Shown piece by piece: positions 1-8,306 of a stretch of 64,000 bases of DNA. Every line of letters starts with the position of its first letter. The first letter of the stretch is position 1. The translations under genes and the position numbers were made by a program. The stretch is taken from assembly GCA_016790075.1 (NCBI GenBank), contig JAEUPP010000039.1:434001-498000 (forward strand). The letters run 5' to 3'. Below the pieces are notes generated by a model that was given only the letters and a program-made list of their open reading frames with translations, was not told the origin of the DNA and ran no database searches. This stretch comes from Rhodanobacteraceae bacterium (lineage in GTDB: Bacteria > Pseudomonadota > Gammaproteobacteria > Xanthomonadales > Rhodanobacteraceae).

Positions 1-986
1 TGCGCCAGGCCAGCCAGGATCCGGAAGTACTCGCGATCAAGCAAACGCTCTATCGTGTCGGCGACCATTCCCCACTGGTCAATCACCTCATCGACGCCGC
101 GCGCAACGGCAAGGACGTCACCGTCGTCGTCGAGCTGCGCGCGCGTTTCGACGAGGAAGCGAATATCCGACTTGCCAATCGCCTGCAGGAAGCCGGCGTC
201 CAGGTCGTATACGGCGTCGTCGGCTACAAGACACACGCAAAAATGCTCCTGATCGTGCGTCGCGAACAGGGCCGCCTGCGTCGCTATGTGCATCTGTCGA
301 CCGGCAACTACCATCAGATCACGTCCAAGCTTTACACCGACTTCGGCCTGATGACCGCCGATACCGACATCGGTGAGGACGTGCACAAGATGTTTCAGCA
401 GCTGTCGGGACTCGGCACCGCGATCAAGCTCAAGCGCCTGCTGCAGTCCCCATTCACGCTGCACAAGGGGCTCATAGAGAAGATCGAACGCGAGATAGCC
501 CACGCGCGCGCAGGCCGGCCAGCACGCATCATCGCAAAGATGAACGCGCTGAACGAAGCCGGCGTGATCCAGCAGTTGTATACGGCATCTATCGCGGGCG
601 TGCAGATCGACCTCATCGTGCGCGGGGCCTGCGCGCTGCGCCCCGGCATTGCCGGGGTATCCGAAAACATCCGCGTGCGCTCGGTCATTGGACGCTTTCT
701 CGAACACAGCCGTGTCTACTGGTTCGGCAACGATGGCGCACCGGAAATCTATTGCGCGAGCGCGGACTGGATGGAGCGCAATCTGCTGCGCCGCATCGAA
801 ACCTGCTTCCCTATCGTTGACCCGGCACTGGCGCAGCGTGTTTACGATGAGGCGCTAGCGAATTTCCTCGCCGACAACACCCAGGCATGGATGCTGCACG
901 CCGACGGAACCTATGTGCGCACGGAACCGGGGGAGGACATGCCACATTCCGCCCAGCTCGCGTTGCTGGCAAGACTCTGCATGTAG
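1..986 (+). CDS. ppk1: Polyphosphate kinase 1, C-terminal part (5' end cut by window)
   Basis: This enzyme reversibly polymerises the gamma-phosphate of ATP into inorganic polyphosphate. The reading frame is open from base 3, so only about the last 327 residues are present. The fragment begins in the conserved AIKQTLYR region. It contains the KTHAKM segment, which holds the histidine that becomes phosphorylated, the LSTGNYH segment, and [12 protein letters not shown] with the second catalytic histidine. It ends normally at TAG. The exopolyphosphatase gene follows 69 bp downstream on the same strand, which is the usual ppk-ppx pairing. The N-terminal and head domains lie outside the window. 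Confidence 0.97.
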   Translation, partial: RQASQDPEVLAIKQTLYRVGDHSPLVNHLIDAARNGKDVTVVVELRARFDEEANIRLANRLQEAGVQVVYGVVGYKTHAKMLLIVRREQGRLRRYVHLSTGNYHQITSKLYTDFGLMTADTDIGEDVHKMFQQLSGLGTAIKLKRLLQSPFTLHKGLIEKIEREIAHARAGRPARIIAKMNALNEAGVIQQLYTASIAGVQIDLIVRGACALRPGIAGVSENIRVRSVIGRFLEHSRVYWFGNDGAPEIYCASADWMERNLLRRIETCFPIVDPALAQRVYDEALANFLADNTQAWMLHADGTYVRTEPGEDMPHSAQLALLARLCM

Positions 987-1055
987 CCTCTCGTGGGCGC
1001 ACCTATTCGACCGCCGTGGCAGAATCCGTCGGCCCTACAGCCTTGAGGTCAGCGC

Positions 1056-2579
1056 GTGCCTAACGGCCAGAAGCCCATCCAGGACGGCGAACTGCTCGCC
1101 GCCGTCGATCTTGGGTCCAACAGTTTTCACATGGTCGTCGCGCGCTACCAGCATGGCGAACTGCGCGTGATTGACAGGCTGCGCGACAGCGTGCGCCTGG
1201 CGGCGGGCCTGCAGCGCGACGGCTCATTGGACAGTGGCCGGCGCGACCGCGCGCTCGCCTGCCTGGCCCGGTTTGGTCAGCGGCTGCGCGCACTACCACC
1301 TGGGCGGGTGCGTGCAGTCGCCACCAACACCGTGCGCCGCATGAGCGCGCCACATGCCTTTCTGTTGCCGGCGGAAACAGCCCTGGGCCACCCCATCGAA
1401 ATCGTGTCCGGCCGTGAAGAAGCACGCCTGATCTACCTCGGTGTTGCACACGGCCTGCCGGAGTCGCGCGAACGCCGCCTGTGTATCGACATCGGCGGCG
1501 GCAGTACGGAATTCATCATCGGCCAGGGCATGGACGCGCTGGAGACCGAAAGCCTGCAAATGGGTTGCGTCGCCAGCACATTGCGTTTCTTTGAAGACGG
1601 CAAACTCACCGCCAAACGCTGGCGTCAGGCCCAAACCGAGATCGGCGTTGAGCTGCAGCAGTTCGCGGCCGACTACCGGGCGCATGGCTGGGGTGAATCC
1701 ATAGGATCTTCGGGCACGATCCGCGCCATCGGCAATATCGTGCAGGCCAACAACTGGTGCGACAGCGACATCACACGCAGCAGTCTGGAACGTCTGCGTG
1801 ACGCGCTGCTTGCTGCCGGCAGCATCGACAAACTGCGCCTGCTCGGCCTGTCCGAAGAACGGCAAGGCGTCGTCGCCGGCGGCATCGCCATATTGCAAGC
1901 AGCGTTCGAGGCCCTGGATCTCGACCGTATGCAAGTTTGCGAGACGGCCATGCGTGAGGGGTTGCTCTACGACCTGATCGGTCGCGCCGAACAGCGCGAC
2001 CCGCGCACCGCAAGCATCGACTCGCTGATGCGCCGCTATGAGGTTGACCGCACCCATGCGCGCCGGGTCGAGGACACCGCGCTTTTGCTGTTCGAGCAAC
2101 TGGCCGAGCCCTGGCAACTCGACGGCGACGCACTCGCCTGGCTGCGCTGGGCTTCACGCATCCATGAGATCGGGCTCGCGATCGCCCACAGCCAGCACCA
2201 TGTGCACGGCGCCTACCTGGTACGTCATTCCGATCTCGCCGGCTTCTCGCGGCAGGAGCAGGATTTCCTCGCAACCATCTTGCGCTGCCACAGGCGCAAG
2301 CCCGACCAGGAGGCACTGGCTGCGCTGCCGGAGCGGCTGCGCCGCACAGCAATGCGCGTGACGGCGCTGCTGCGCGTAGCCACCCTGCTTCACCGCGCGC
2401 GCAGCGCCGATCGGTTGCCCGCATTGGCCATACACGGCGACGAACGCCTGCTTGAACTCAAGCTTGGCCGCGACTGGCTGGAGCAGCACCCCTTGACCGT
2501 GGCCGACCTTGATCAGGAACGCGAACACCTGAAGGATCTTGGTTTCAAGCTGCAACTACGCGCCGGCGAGAAGGTCTAG
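1056..2579 (+). CDS. ppx: Exopolyphosphatase (Ppx/GppA family)
   Basis: Ppx hydrolyses terminal phosphate from long-chain polyphosphate and opposes the kinase encoded just upstream. The start is GTG, preceded by a GAGG ribosome-binding site 8 nt away, giving 507 aa, normal for the Ppx/GppA family. The actin-like ATPase fold is visible as VDLGSNSFHMV near the N-terminus (phosphate loop 1) and DIGGGSTEFI near residue 145 (phosphate loop 2). The C-terminal half carries an HD-like helical domain with RIHEIG. Ppx and GppA (pppGpp phosphatase) are hard to separate by sequence alone; the position after ppk1 and the long C-terminal domain favour Ppx. Confidence 0.95.
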   Translation: MPNGQKPIQDGELLAAVDLGSNSFHMVVARYQHGELRVIDRLRDSVRLAAGLQRDGSLDSGRRDRALACLARFGQRLRALPPGRVRAVATNTVRRMSAPHAFLLPAETALGHPIEIVSGREEARLIYLGVAHGLPESRERRLCIDIGGGSTEFIIGQGMDALETESLQMGCVASTLRFFEDGKLTAKRWRQAQTEIGVELQQFAADYRAHGWGESIGSSGTIRAIGNIVQANNWCDSDITRSSLERLRDALLAAGSIDKLRLLGLSEERQGVVAGGIAILQAAFEALDLDRMQVCETAMREGLLYDLIGRAEQRDPRTASIDSLMRRYEVDRTHARRVEDTALLLFEQLAEPWQLDGDALAWLRWASRIHEIGLAIAHSQHHVHGAYLVRHSDLAGFSRQEQDFLATILRCHRRKPDQEALAALPERLRRTAMRVTALLRVATLLHRARSADRLPALAIHGDERLLELKLGRDWLEQHPLTVADLDQEREHLKDLGFKLQLRAGEKV

Positions 2580-2640
2580 CCCAGCTGCTGTGAACAGCTG
2601 CGCCGCGTATCATAGTCATTCCCGTCTCAAGGAGTTTCCC

Positions 2641-3294
2641 GTGCTGAAGCACTTTTTGCTCGCCTTCGCCCTAACCTTGCCGCTGGCTGCGACGGCCCAG
2701 AACCAACCCAAGCCCACGGACAAGACCGATGCGAAGCCCGCTGCCGCCAAGATCGCCGAAGCGCCGGCTGAAGGCACCAAGGCTGCAAACCCGCAGGTTG
2801 TACTGCATACCTCGATGGGCGACATCACCATCGAGCTGTATCCCGACAAGGCGCCGAAATCGGTCGAGAACTTTCAGCAATACGTGAAGGACGGGTTCTA
2901 CAACGGCACCGTTTTCCACCGTGTGATCAACGGCTTCATGATCCAGGGCGGCGGCTTTACCAAAGACCTGACCCAGAAGCGCACACGGCCAGCGATCCAG
3001 AACGAAGCGAACAATGGCCTGTCCAATCTCAAGGGCACCGTTGCCATGGCGCGCACTGGCGATCCACATTCGGCAACGGCGCAGTTCTTTATCAATGTCG
3101 TCGACAACAAGCGACTCGACTATGTCAGCGACCAGAGCGGCATGACTTACGGTTATGCCGTATTCGGCAAGGTCGTCGCAGGCATGGACGTGGTCGAAAA
3201 AATCAAGACCGTGGAAACCTCGCCCCAGGGACCATTGCCAAGTGATGTGCCCAAAGTCGCGATTACGATCGACAAGGCCGAACTGGCGCAGTAA
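2641..3294 (+). CDS. Exported cyclophilin-type peptidyl-prolyl isomerase
   Basis: A peptidyl-prolyl cis-trans isomerase likely assisting folding in the periplasm. The chosen start is GTG at 2641, with AAGGAG 7-8 nt upstream; it gives a signal peptide (hydrophobic to about residue 18, then ATAQ) and a 217-aa product. An in-frame start further upstream would bury the signal peptide. After a Lys/Ala/Pro-rich linker, the cyclophilin domain begins near residue 55. It contains VFHRVINGFMIQGG and ATAQFFINV, including the catalytic Arg and the Gln/Phe residues of the active site. A perfect inverted repeat follows the stop codon. Similar to PpiA/PpiB; the exact orthologue is not assigned. Confidence 0.93.
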   Translation: MLKHFLLAFALTLPLAATAQNQPKPTDKTDAKPAAAKIAEAPAEGTKAANPQVVLHTSMGDITIELYPDKAPKSVENFQQYVKDGFYNGTVFHRVINGFMIQGGGFTKDLTQKRTRPAIQNEANNGLSNLKGTVAMARTGDPHSATAQFFINVVDNKRLDYVSDQSGMTYGYAVFGKVVAGMDVVEKIKTVETSPQGPLPSDVPKVAITIDKAELAQ

Positions 3295-3308
3295 GGCATT
3301 GCATGCAT

Positions 3309-3346
3309 AAAGCGGGATCCCGCTCTTGCAGACGGGATCCCGCTTT
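3309..3346. terminator. Bidirectional terminator hairpin
   Basis: A perfect 14-bp inverted repeat (arms 3309-3322 and 3333-3346, core GCGGGATCCCG) with a 10-nt loop. It begins AAA and ends TTT, so it works from both strands. It lies between the convergent cyclophilin gene and the 160-aa exported-protein gene. Confidence 0.85.
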
Positions 3347-3372
3347 GACGAGGACGCCGACCACGCGTGCAA

Positions 3373-3855
3373 TCAGTCTACGGAGAATTGCTGCAACGTT
3401 ACCGGCACGATGATTGCGCTGATCGACGTAGGGCCGCAATTGGGCGTCCCGCCGAACGACGTCAGAAACACGTAATAAGTACCAAGCGCCAAACCGTCAA
3501 GGCCAAACGATTCGGCTCCACCTACTCCCCCCGCATCGGCATCGCGGATACAGGTCGATGCCGCTGAGCAGGAGCCCGACAGCAACGCCAGCTTCAGGTC
3601 ATAACCGGTAGGTGCGGCGGAGATGGAACCTACCATGCCGGGACCGACCACCAGGGAATAAACCGTATCAGGCGACGCGCCGATCGAATCCAGGCCGTTG
3701 CAAACGGACAATAGCTGATTGGTCGAGTTGCAGGTATCGATGCTTACTGTTCCTGTGCCAATTGCTCCGGCTGACGGCGTACAGGTCTGCGCCTGAACAC
3801 TTCCCGCTGACAGCAGTGCAGCAACGGCAAGAGAGGCAAGGCTGGTCTTGATCAC
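3373..3855 (-). CDS. Exported 160-aa protein, PPC-like domain (paralogue 1)
   Basis: Function unknown. The first 22 residues form a clear signal peptide ending VQA before QTC. The mature part has paired cysteines (QTCTPSAG, DTCNSTNQ, SVCNGLD, GSCSAASTC, PNCG), typical of disulfide-bonded extracytoplasmic proteins. The segment TGYDLKLALLSGSC followed by GLALGTYYVFLTSFGG resembles the beta-sandwich of bacterial pre-peptidase C-terminal (PPC) domains, but here it stands alone without a protease. About 60% of positions look the same as in the product of 5593-6078. The start ATG has CAGGAG upstream. It is the last of four minus-strand genes for exported proteins and ends against a strong terminator. 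Confidence 0.8.
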   Translation of the reverse strand: MIKTSLASLAVAALLSAGSVQAQTCTPSAGAIGTGTVSIDTCNSTNQLLSVCNGLDSIGASPDTVYSLVVGPGMVGSISAAPTGYDLKLALLSGSCSAASTCIRDADAGGVGGAESFGLDGLALGTYYVFLTSFGGTPNCGPTSISAIIVPVTLQQFSVD

Positions 3856-4138
3856 CGGTGGACTCCTGGTATTGGGACTGCTGTTAGTAAGACTTCGACC
3901 CCATCTGGACAGATTCGCTCAACGCCAGCAATGCCTGCGTACTCGCTGGCATGCCAGGCTGCGAGATCACCCAGCGGCGATCACGATTTAGCACGATGAT
4001 ACGAATGAAGCATAAGCAATCGGTTAAGCAGGCCTGCCATCCCGTCACTATCCGCCCTCACTATCAACGCATAAGCGCACGGGCCGCAGCAACCTTGGGG
4101 CTGCTGCAACCCAAATCACCCTTTTACAAGAGTGCAGT
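3856..4138. other. Intergenic region with possible minus-strand hairpin
   Basis: This 283-bp stretch separates two minus-strand genes. Near 4086-4107 an imperfect inverted repeat (GCAGCAACC/GGCTGCTGC) could fold with one G-U pair in the minus-strand transcript, as a weak terminator for the upstream 461-aa gene; no T-run follows. The AT-richer stretch around 3980-4060 probably holds the promoter of the 160-aa gene, but I cannot pick out a convincing -35/-10 pair. Confidence 0.3.
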
Positions 4139-5524
4139 TCAGCGCGTCGCGGCATCCGTCTCGGGTGGCCGCACTTTCACTCGCTGTGGCGCGGTAAGAA
4201 ACTCACGCTTGCCATCGGCGTAGAACGCCGCGATGCGATACCAATACTCCTTGCCGACCGTCGCCTGCGTGTCACGTATTGCGTACTTCGATGTGACGCC
4301 GGGCTTGAACACGGCCGATCTGCGCACGATTTCTCCCTGGCGCGCGTACTCGCCCCGCTCGCTATCGGCACGGTAAATTCCGTAGCCGTAGATCAGCTCC
4401 TCATTGTCGACTGCCCAGCGCAACAGCGGGCCGTTACCTGGCGGAACCACTGCTTCGACCGGCTTCTCGGCAGCGCTCATTGATTTGAGTGCACCGTTGA
4501 GCGAAGGCTGCGGCTTGTTGGCCAGGCCAGCCTTGGCCGACTTGGCCAACTCCTCATCGAGGCTCTTGATCTTGACTTCCTTGGTAACCAGCAAGCCACC
4601 GGTCGGCACCACGATGTCACGGTCGTATTCGACAACACGTACACGCAAGCTACCGTTGAGCTGCCCGCTGGGCTGATTGCCGTCGATCAAGAGGCGGACT
4701 TGCTGGCAATACTTCTCATCACCTACGCAGTTTTCGATCTTGGTCGTCCCGGCAATGCGCTCCAACACCGCCTTATCCAGGGTAAAAGGCTTGCCTTCGC
4801 TTCGATACTGCAGGATGTACTCGTTTTCCTGGCCTATACGCGCGACGCCGAGACTGAAGTTCGTCGTCGACGGCATGACGTCGCCGCGCACTTCGCTCTG
4901 AACAGGTATCCAGGCTTCCTTCTGCACCGCCGATTCGAGCTGGATCTTAAGGACGCCGGACAGCTTGCCCCAGGTCGACTTGTCACGATGACGTACGACC
5001 AGGCCACGGCCGTCCTTGTCGATCATCGCGTCGACAAAATCCGGCGCTTCCTTGACCGCGGCTATGCGTAGTTGAGGATCATCGGTTTCCAGCCGGTACG
5101 GAATAGCTGGCGACTCGCCGGCCTTGACCGTCTCGAAATCCAGCACTCGCTGCGGATTATTCACTACGCTCAAGCCATAAAACGAAATACGCGCCAAGGC
5201 CGGTGTTTTCGCCCCCTCGTATTCGATCTGGAAGCTATGACCACGAGCGCCGAGTCCGCTCTGACTGTCGATTTCGACATCGACGACCGCATTGCCTCGT
5301 GCGGCGACGCTGGCGGGGGCCGTCAGAACGCGATCGGTAGGTCTTAGCGCCTTGACGACAACCCCACGCAATTCGCTGTCAGTATCGTTGACGATAGTGA
5401 AATGCGAACGGGCTTTCTGGAACTGATATACAGGCCCGACATCGCCCGGCTCTACGGTCAAGGCGAACGCCGGACCGGCGCAAGAAAAAAGTCCACAGGT
5501 GGCAAAAACGAGTCGACGGATCAC
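4139..5524 (-). CDS. Exported 461-aa protein with DUF1573-like N-terminus and FN3-like C-terminus
   Basis: Function unknown. The start ATG follows AGAGGA, and the protein opens with a signal peptide (to about residue 21, PAFA). Residues about 24-110 (HFTIVNDTDSEL, then APASVAARGNAVVDVEI) look like an immunoglobulin-type ASH/DUF1573 beta-sandwich, a fold found in periplasmic scaffold proteins. A middle beta-rich section with two cysteines (ENCVGDEKYC) follows. The last 95 residues (LLRWAVDNEELIYGYGIYRA ending EYWYRIAAFYADG) resemble a fibronectin type III domain. It lies between two paralogous small exported-protein genes on the same strand. The domain calls are by eye; an adhesion or scaffold role is inferred. 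Confidence 0.7.
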   Translation of the reverse strand: MIRRLVFATCGLFSCAGPAFALTVEPGDVGPVYQFQKARSHFTIVNDTDSELRGVVVKALRPTDRVLTAPASVAARGNAVVDVEIDSQSGLGARGHSFQIEYEGAKTPALARISFYGLSVVNNPQRVLDFETVKAGESPAIPYRLETDDPQLRIAAVKEAPDFVDAMIDKDGRGLVVRHRDKSTWGKLSGVLKIQLESAVQKEAWIPVQSEVRGDVMPSTTNFSLGVARIGQENEYILQYRSEGKPFTLDKAVLERIAGTTKIENCVGDEKYCQQVRLLIDGNQPSGQLNGSLRVRVVEYDRDIVVPTGGLLVTKEVKIKSLDEELAKSAKAGLANKPQPSLNGALKSMSAAEKPVEAVVPPGNGPLLRWAVDNEELIYGYGIYRADSERGEYARQGEIVRRSAVFKPGVTSKYAIRDTQATVGKEYWYRIAAFYADGKREFLTAPQRVKVRPPETDAATR

Positions 5525-5540
5525 GGCAGTCCTCTAAAGT

Positions 5541-5570
5541 AAAAAGCCCGCCCCTTGCGGGACGGGCTTT
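5541..5570 (-). terminator. Rho-independent terminator
   Basis: On the minus strand, AAAGCCCGTCCCGCAAGGGG leads into CGGGCTTTTT, giving a GC-rich hairpin ending in five T. It lies after the 161-aa PPC-like gene (ends 5593) and before the 461-aa gene (starts 5524), so the two are probably separate or attenuated units. Confidence 0.8.
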
Positions 5571-5592
5571 GTGAAACCCAGAGCTTGGACGG

Positions 5593-6078
5593 TCAGTTGA
5601 CCGAGAAGTTCTGCAGTGCAACTGGCAGAGTCGGCGTCACGACAATGTTCGTGCTGCCGCAGTCCGGCGTACCGCCGAACGAGGTCAGGAACACGAAGTA
5701 GGAACCGGCTGTAAGACCCGTAAGGTTGAACGACTCGGCACCGCCGGCACCAGCGCTATCGGCATCGCGCGTGCAGGTTGTTGAAGCCGAGCAGGTACCC
5801 GACAACAGGGCCAGTTTCAGGTCATAGCCAGTCGGGGTAGCCGTCACGCTACCCGTGGGGCTGTTTCCGAGTGTCAAGGAGTAGACCGTATCCTCAGAAG
5901 CGCCAATGCTATCCAGGCCGTTGCAAAGCGACAACAGCTGGTTGGTCGAGGCACAGGTGTCGACCGTGATCGAACCTACGTTCAACGCGCCCGCCGAGGG
6001 GGTACAGGTTTGCGCATAGGCGCCACCGACCAGGAGCAACTGGGCGGCGACGGCAATCATCGTCTTTTTGAAGTTCAT
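5593..6078 (-). CDS. Exported 161-aa protein, PPC-like domain (paralogue 2)
   Basis: Function unknown; paralogue of the 160-aa product at 3373-3855. The ATG at 6078 is preferred because GGAG lies 11 nt upstream; a GTG at 6090 overlaps that site. A signal peptide (MNFKK, hydrophobic stretch, AYA) precedes QTCTPSAG. The same cysteine spacing and the same central block (SLCNGLDSIGAS, PTGYDLKLALLSGTC, LTAGSYFVFLTSFGGTP) recur, so the two genes come from a duplication. The PPC-like fold is inferred from the D-L-x-L-x-S-G pattern and the final G-S-Y-F-V strand. It lies 18-30 bp after the 261-aa exported-protein gene, probably in one transcript, and is followed by a terminator. Confidence 0.82.
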   Translation of the reverse strand: MNFKKTMIAVAAQLLLVGGAYAQTCTPSAGALNVGSITVDTCASTNQLLSLCNGLDSIGASEDTVYSLTLGNSPTGSVTATPTGYDLKLALLSGTCSASTTCTRDADSAGAGGAESFNLTGLTAGSYFVFLTSFGGTPDCGSTNIVVTPTLPVALQNFSVN

Positions 6079-6108
6079 GTTCAGGGTCACTCCGTTTTTT
6101 GCTGCGAT

Positions 6109-6894
6109 TTATTGGCCGATGAACGACTGACGACGCGAGTCAAACTCGTCGAAGTCAACGAAATCGGTGGCGGTGAAGTTGGTGCGCCACGCGTTGTTCG
6201 CACCGCCCAGGCCAAGCACGACCTGATCAACACCACCCCAGGCGCCGTTGGCGAGGCCGGTCACGGTGCCAGTCGGGGCGCCATCGGTCGTGGCCGTGGC
6301 CGCATCCGTGACCCAGTAACGGAGCTGGCCATTTGTGCCGGCACCCGCAGCGAAGGTCAGATCAATTTCGACACGGTTAGCACCGGCCTGGTTCGGCAGC
6401 GGAACGTCGAGCTGACGGTACTGACCGGCCGCCGCTGTGTCACCAATCAGGAAGCGCAGCTGGCGGGCCGAACCACTGCCCAACAGGAAGATCTGCAGCG
6501 CATTCTGCGTGCCACCCGGAGCAGCCGTCGGACCGACAACATTGAACGTCAACGCCGTGCGGTTGAGCTGGGTCAGCGCGATGGCGGTGCTGATCAGGTA
6601 ACGGGCGCGATAACGCTGTTCTGCATTCGGTGTCTGATCAACTGCACCGGCTTTCGCAGATGCCGAGGAATTCTGATTCAACGCCGTACGCATCTTGCAA
6701 GCTGTGCTATTCAGGCCCGGCGTCGCGACACTCAGAGCGGCCTGAGTCTGCAACGCTGCCGACCAAACACCCGCCGGAGTCTGGTTCTGGCCGATCGTTG
6801 TCGGGCACTGCGCCATGCTGGCACCCGCAAACGACATACCCGCCAGACCCAACACCGCCAGCGACAGTGTCTTCATCATGACATTGGCTTTCAT
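6109..6894 (-). CDS. Exported 261-aa protein of unknown function
   Basis: I do not recognise the family. The ATG is preceded by GGGAGA 6-7 nt away. The protein starts with a signal peptide (hydrophobic core LSLAVLGLAGMSFAGAS, cleavage near SMAQ). The mature protein is rich in Ala, Thr, Asn and Gly with few charges and alternating hydrophobic residues (for example TALTFNVVGP, ALQIFLLGSGS, ELRYW-like QLRYWVTDA), suggesting an extracellular beta-sandwich. It has two cysteines. It is the first gene of the minus-strand group and has a good promoter 78-107 bp upstream. Confidence 0.75.
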   Translation of the reverse strand: MKANVMMKTLSLAVLGLAGMSFAGASMAQCPTTIGQNQTPAGVWSAALQTQAALSVATPGLNSTACKMRTALNQNSSASAKAGAVDQTPNAEQRYRARYLISTAIALTQLNRTALTFNVVGPTAAPGGTQNALQIFLLGSGSARQLRFLIGDTAAAGQYRQLDVPLPNQAGANRVEIDLTFAAGAGTNGQLRYWVTDAATATTDGAPTGTVTGLANGAWGGVDQVVLGLGGANNAWRTNFTATDFVDFDEFDSRRQSFIGQ

Positions 6895-6971
6895 TTAATT
6901 TCTCCCAAGTTGGATCGGGCGAGAGCTAGCTCCCTGCCCACGGATAAGTTCATGGGGCCCGACAGAAAAGG

Positions 6972-7001
6972 AGTGTAATCAGCACAATCCAACGCCGTCA
7001 A
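6972..7001 (-). promoter_or_regulatory. Probable sigma-70 promoter for the exported-protein genes
   Basis: On the minus strand, TTGACG (6996-7001) is followed by an 18-bp spacer and TACACT (6972-6977). These match the -35 consensus at 5 of 6 and the -10 at 4 of 6. The predicted 5' leader to the ATG at 6894 is about 70 nt. Confidence 0.6.
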
Positions 7002-7135
7002 CGCTTTAGCGGCGTTCTTGTGCGCAATTTCACCAGATCCGGCGAACCGATTCGGCACCCGCTACGGGTACTCGGGAGCTAGTAACGCAGGCGAGGCTGC
7101 TGAGCGGACACTTCAGCCGAAAAATTCTTCTCGCG

Positions 7136-7165
7136 TTGACGCCGGGTGAGTCCGGTTGGGACAAT
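7136..7165 (+). promoter_or_regulatory. Probable sigma-70 promoter for the glycosyltransferase operon
   Basis: TTGACG (7136-7141), 18-bp spacer, GACAAT (7160-7165). Its position makes a translation start at 7156 impossible and supports the GTG start at 7192. Confidence 0.55.
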
Positions 7166-7191
7166 CGGCTTTTCGCGCAAGCCGGAGTCCC

Positions 7192-7920
7192 GTGTCAAAT
7201 CAACAGATTGGCTCTCGTCTCTGCCTTGCCGCGATTCCCGCCCGCAACGAGCAGGATACCGTCGGGGAAGTGGTGCGTGGCGTAGTCGCAGCGCTGGGCT
7301 GCTCCGTGATTGTCATCAATGACGCCAGCACGGACGATACAGCGGCGGTTGCGGCGGCGGCCGGCGCAACCGTCATAACGTTGTCGTTCCAGCTTGGCGC
7401 CTGGGGCGCTATCCAGGCAGGCATGCGCTACGCACTGCGTAACGGCTACGAGCGCGTCATCACTCTCGATGCCGACGGCCAGCACCACCCGGACCAGCTC
7501 CCCCTGCTCCTGCGCGCACACCTGGACAGCGCGGCCGACGTCACGATTGGTACCTGCCCGCAGCGGCTTAGCGCCGCCAAACGCCTGGCCTGGGCGTACT
7601 TCCGTCTGATAACGGGACTACAGGTCACCGATTTCACCTCGGGCCTGCGCATCTACGGACGCCGCGCGATCCGCTCGCTGGCTTCGCGTGAGGCCAGTCT
7701 CATTGATTACCAGGACATAGGCGTGCTGATGCTGCTGCGACACAAGGCGCTACGAATTGCCGAGGCACCGACCGTCATGTCGGCACGCCGCAGCGGTGGT
7801 TCGCGCATTTTCTCGTCCTGGTTCACGGTTGCGCGCTATATGATCGCAACTACTGTTCTGAGCATTGCCCGTGTTGGCGCCCACCGACGCCGCGGCCGCG
7901 CCGAAGTGGCAGCGCCATGA
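7192..7920 (+). CDS. Family 2 glycosyltransferase (dolichol-phosphate-sugar synthase-like)
   Basis: A GT-A fold transferase likely moving a sugar from a nucleotide donor to a lipid phosphate at the inner face of the membrane. The GTG at 7192 has CGGAG 6 nt upstream and lies just after a promoter; a TTG at 7156 is an unlikely alternative. The protein is 242 aa. Key features are AAIPARNEQDTV at the N-terminus, VINDASTDDT (nucleotide binding), DADGQHHPDQ with the DxD metal site, and the acceptor-loop motif DFTSGLRIYG. The stop codon overlaps the start of the DUF2304 gene (ATGA), a pairing often seen for this GT2 subfamily. It probably works with the GT4 enzyme downstream in envelope glycan synthesis. 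Confidence 0.9.
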   Translation: MSNQQIGSRLCLAAIPARNEQDTVGEVVRGVVAALGCSVIVINDASTDDTAAVAAAAGATVITLSFQLGAWGAIQAGMRYALRNGYERVITLDADGQHHPDQLPLLLRAHLDSAADVTIGTCPQRLSAAKRLAWAYFRLITGLQVTDFTSGLRIYGRRAIRSLASREASLIDYQDIGVLMLLRHKALRIAEAPTVMSARRSGGSRIFSSWFTVARYMIATTVLSIARVGAHRRRGRAEVAAP

Positions 7921-8297
7921 CGGCGCAGATCACTGCAGCACTGCTGGGCCTTGCCCTCGCCGGCAGCATTCTCTATCTGGTCAGGCGCGACCACCTGCAC
8001 GGCCCCTACGCGCTCTGGTGGCTGATCGTCGCAGCGGCGACCCTGGTGCTCGGCTTCGTGCCACGCACCATCGACTGGCTCGCCCATCTCAGCGGCATCG
8101 CCTATCCACCGGTACTGCCCATCATCATCGGCCTGTCCCTGATCCTGTTGCGCCTGCTGCAGCTCGACATCGAACGCTCCCGCCAGGAGCGACAGATCCG
8201 GCGCCTCAACCAGAAGCTGGCCATACTCGAAGAAGAACTGAATTTGCTGCGCCGCGCGGCACTAGCGCAGTCGAGCGCTCGCAAGCGCGAGGACTGA
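7917..8297 (+). CDS. DUF2304 small membrane protein
   Basis: A 126-aa membrane protein with three hydrophobic segments (about residues 5-20, 33-50 and 64-82), followed by a charged, probably coiled-coil tail (LDIERSRQERQIRRLNQKLA) and a Lys/Arg-rich end. This architecture matches the DUF2304 family, whose genes usually lie beside GT2 enzymes; the role may be to assist or anchor the transferase. The start overlaps the GT2 stop by 4 nt (ATGA), indicating translational coupling. The GT4 gene follows 9 bp downstream. Confidence 0.88.
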   Translation: MTAQITAALLGLALAGSILYLVRRDHLHGPYALWWLIVAAATLVLGFVPRTIDWLAHLSGIAYPPVLPIIIGLSLILLRLLQLDIERSRQERQIRRLNQKLAILEEELNLLRRAALAQSSARKRED

Positions 8298-8306
8298 TGC
8301 GGCGCC

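Larger units (their letters stand above)
6895..7191. other. Divergent intergenic promoter region
   Basis: This 297-bp stretch separates the minus-strand exported-protein genes from the plus-strand glycosyltransferase genes. It holds two promoter-like elements, one on each strand (6972-7001 and 7136-7165), about 135 bp apart. Both use TTGACG and an 18-bp spacer. I see nothing else in it. Confidence 0.5.

Noticed and set aside
3951-4223. 90-aa plus-strand frame
   Set aside because: Basic low-quality product without ribosome-binding site, overlapping the 3' end of the 461-aa gene.
7156-7191. Translation of the GT2 gene from TTG at 7156
   Set aside because: Lies within a promoter-like element; the GTG at 7192 has a better ribosome-binding site.
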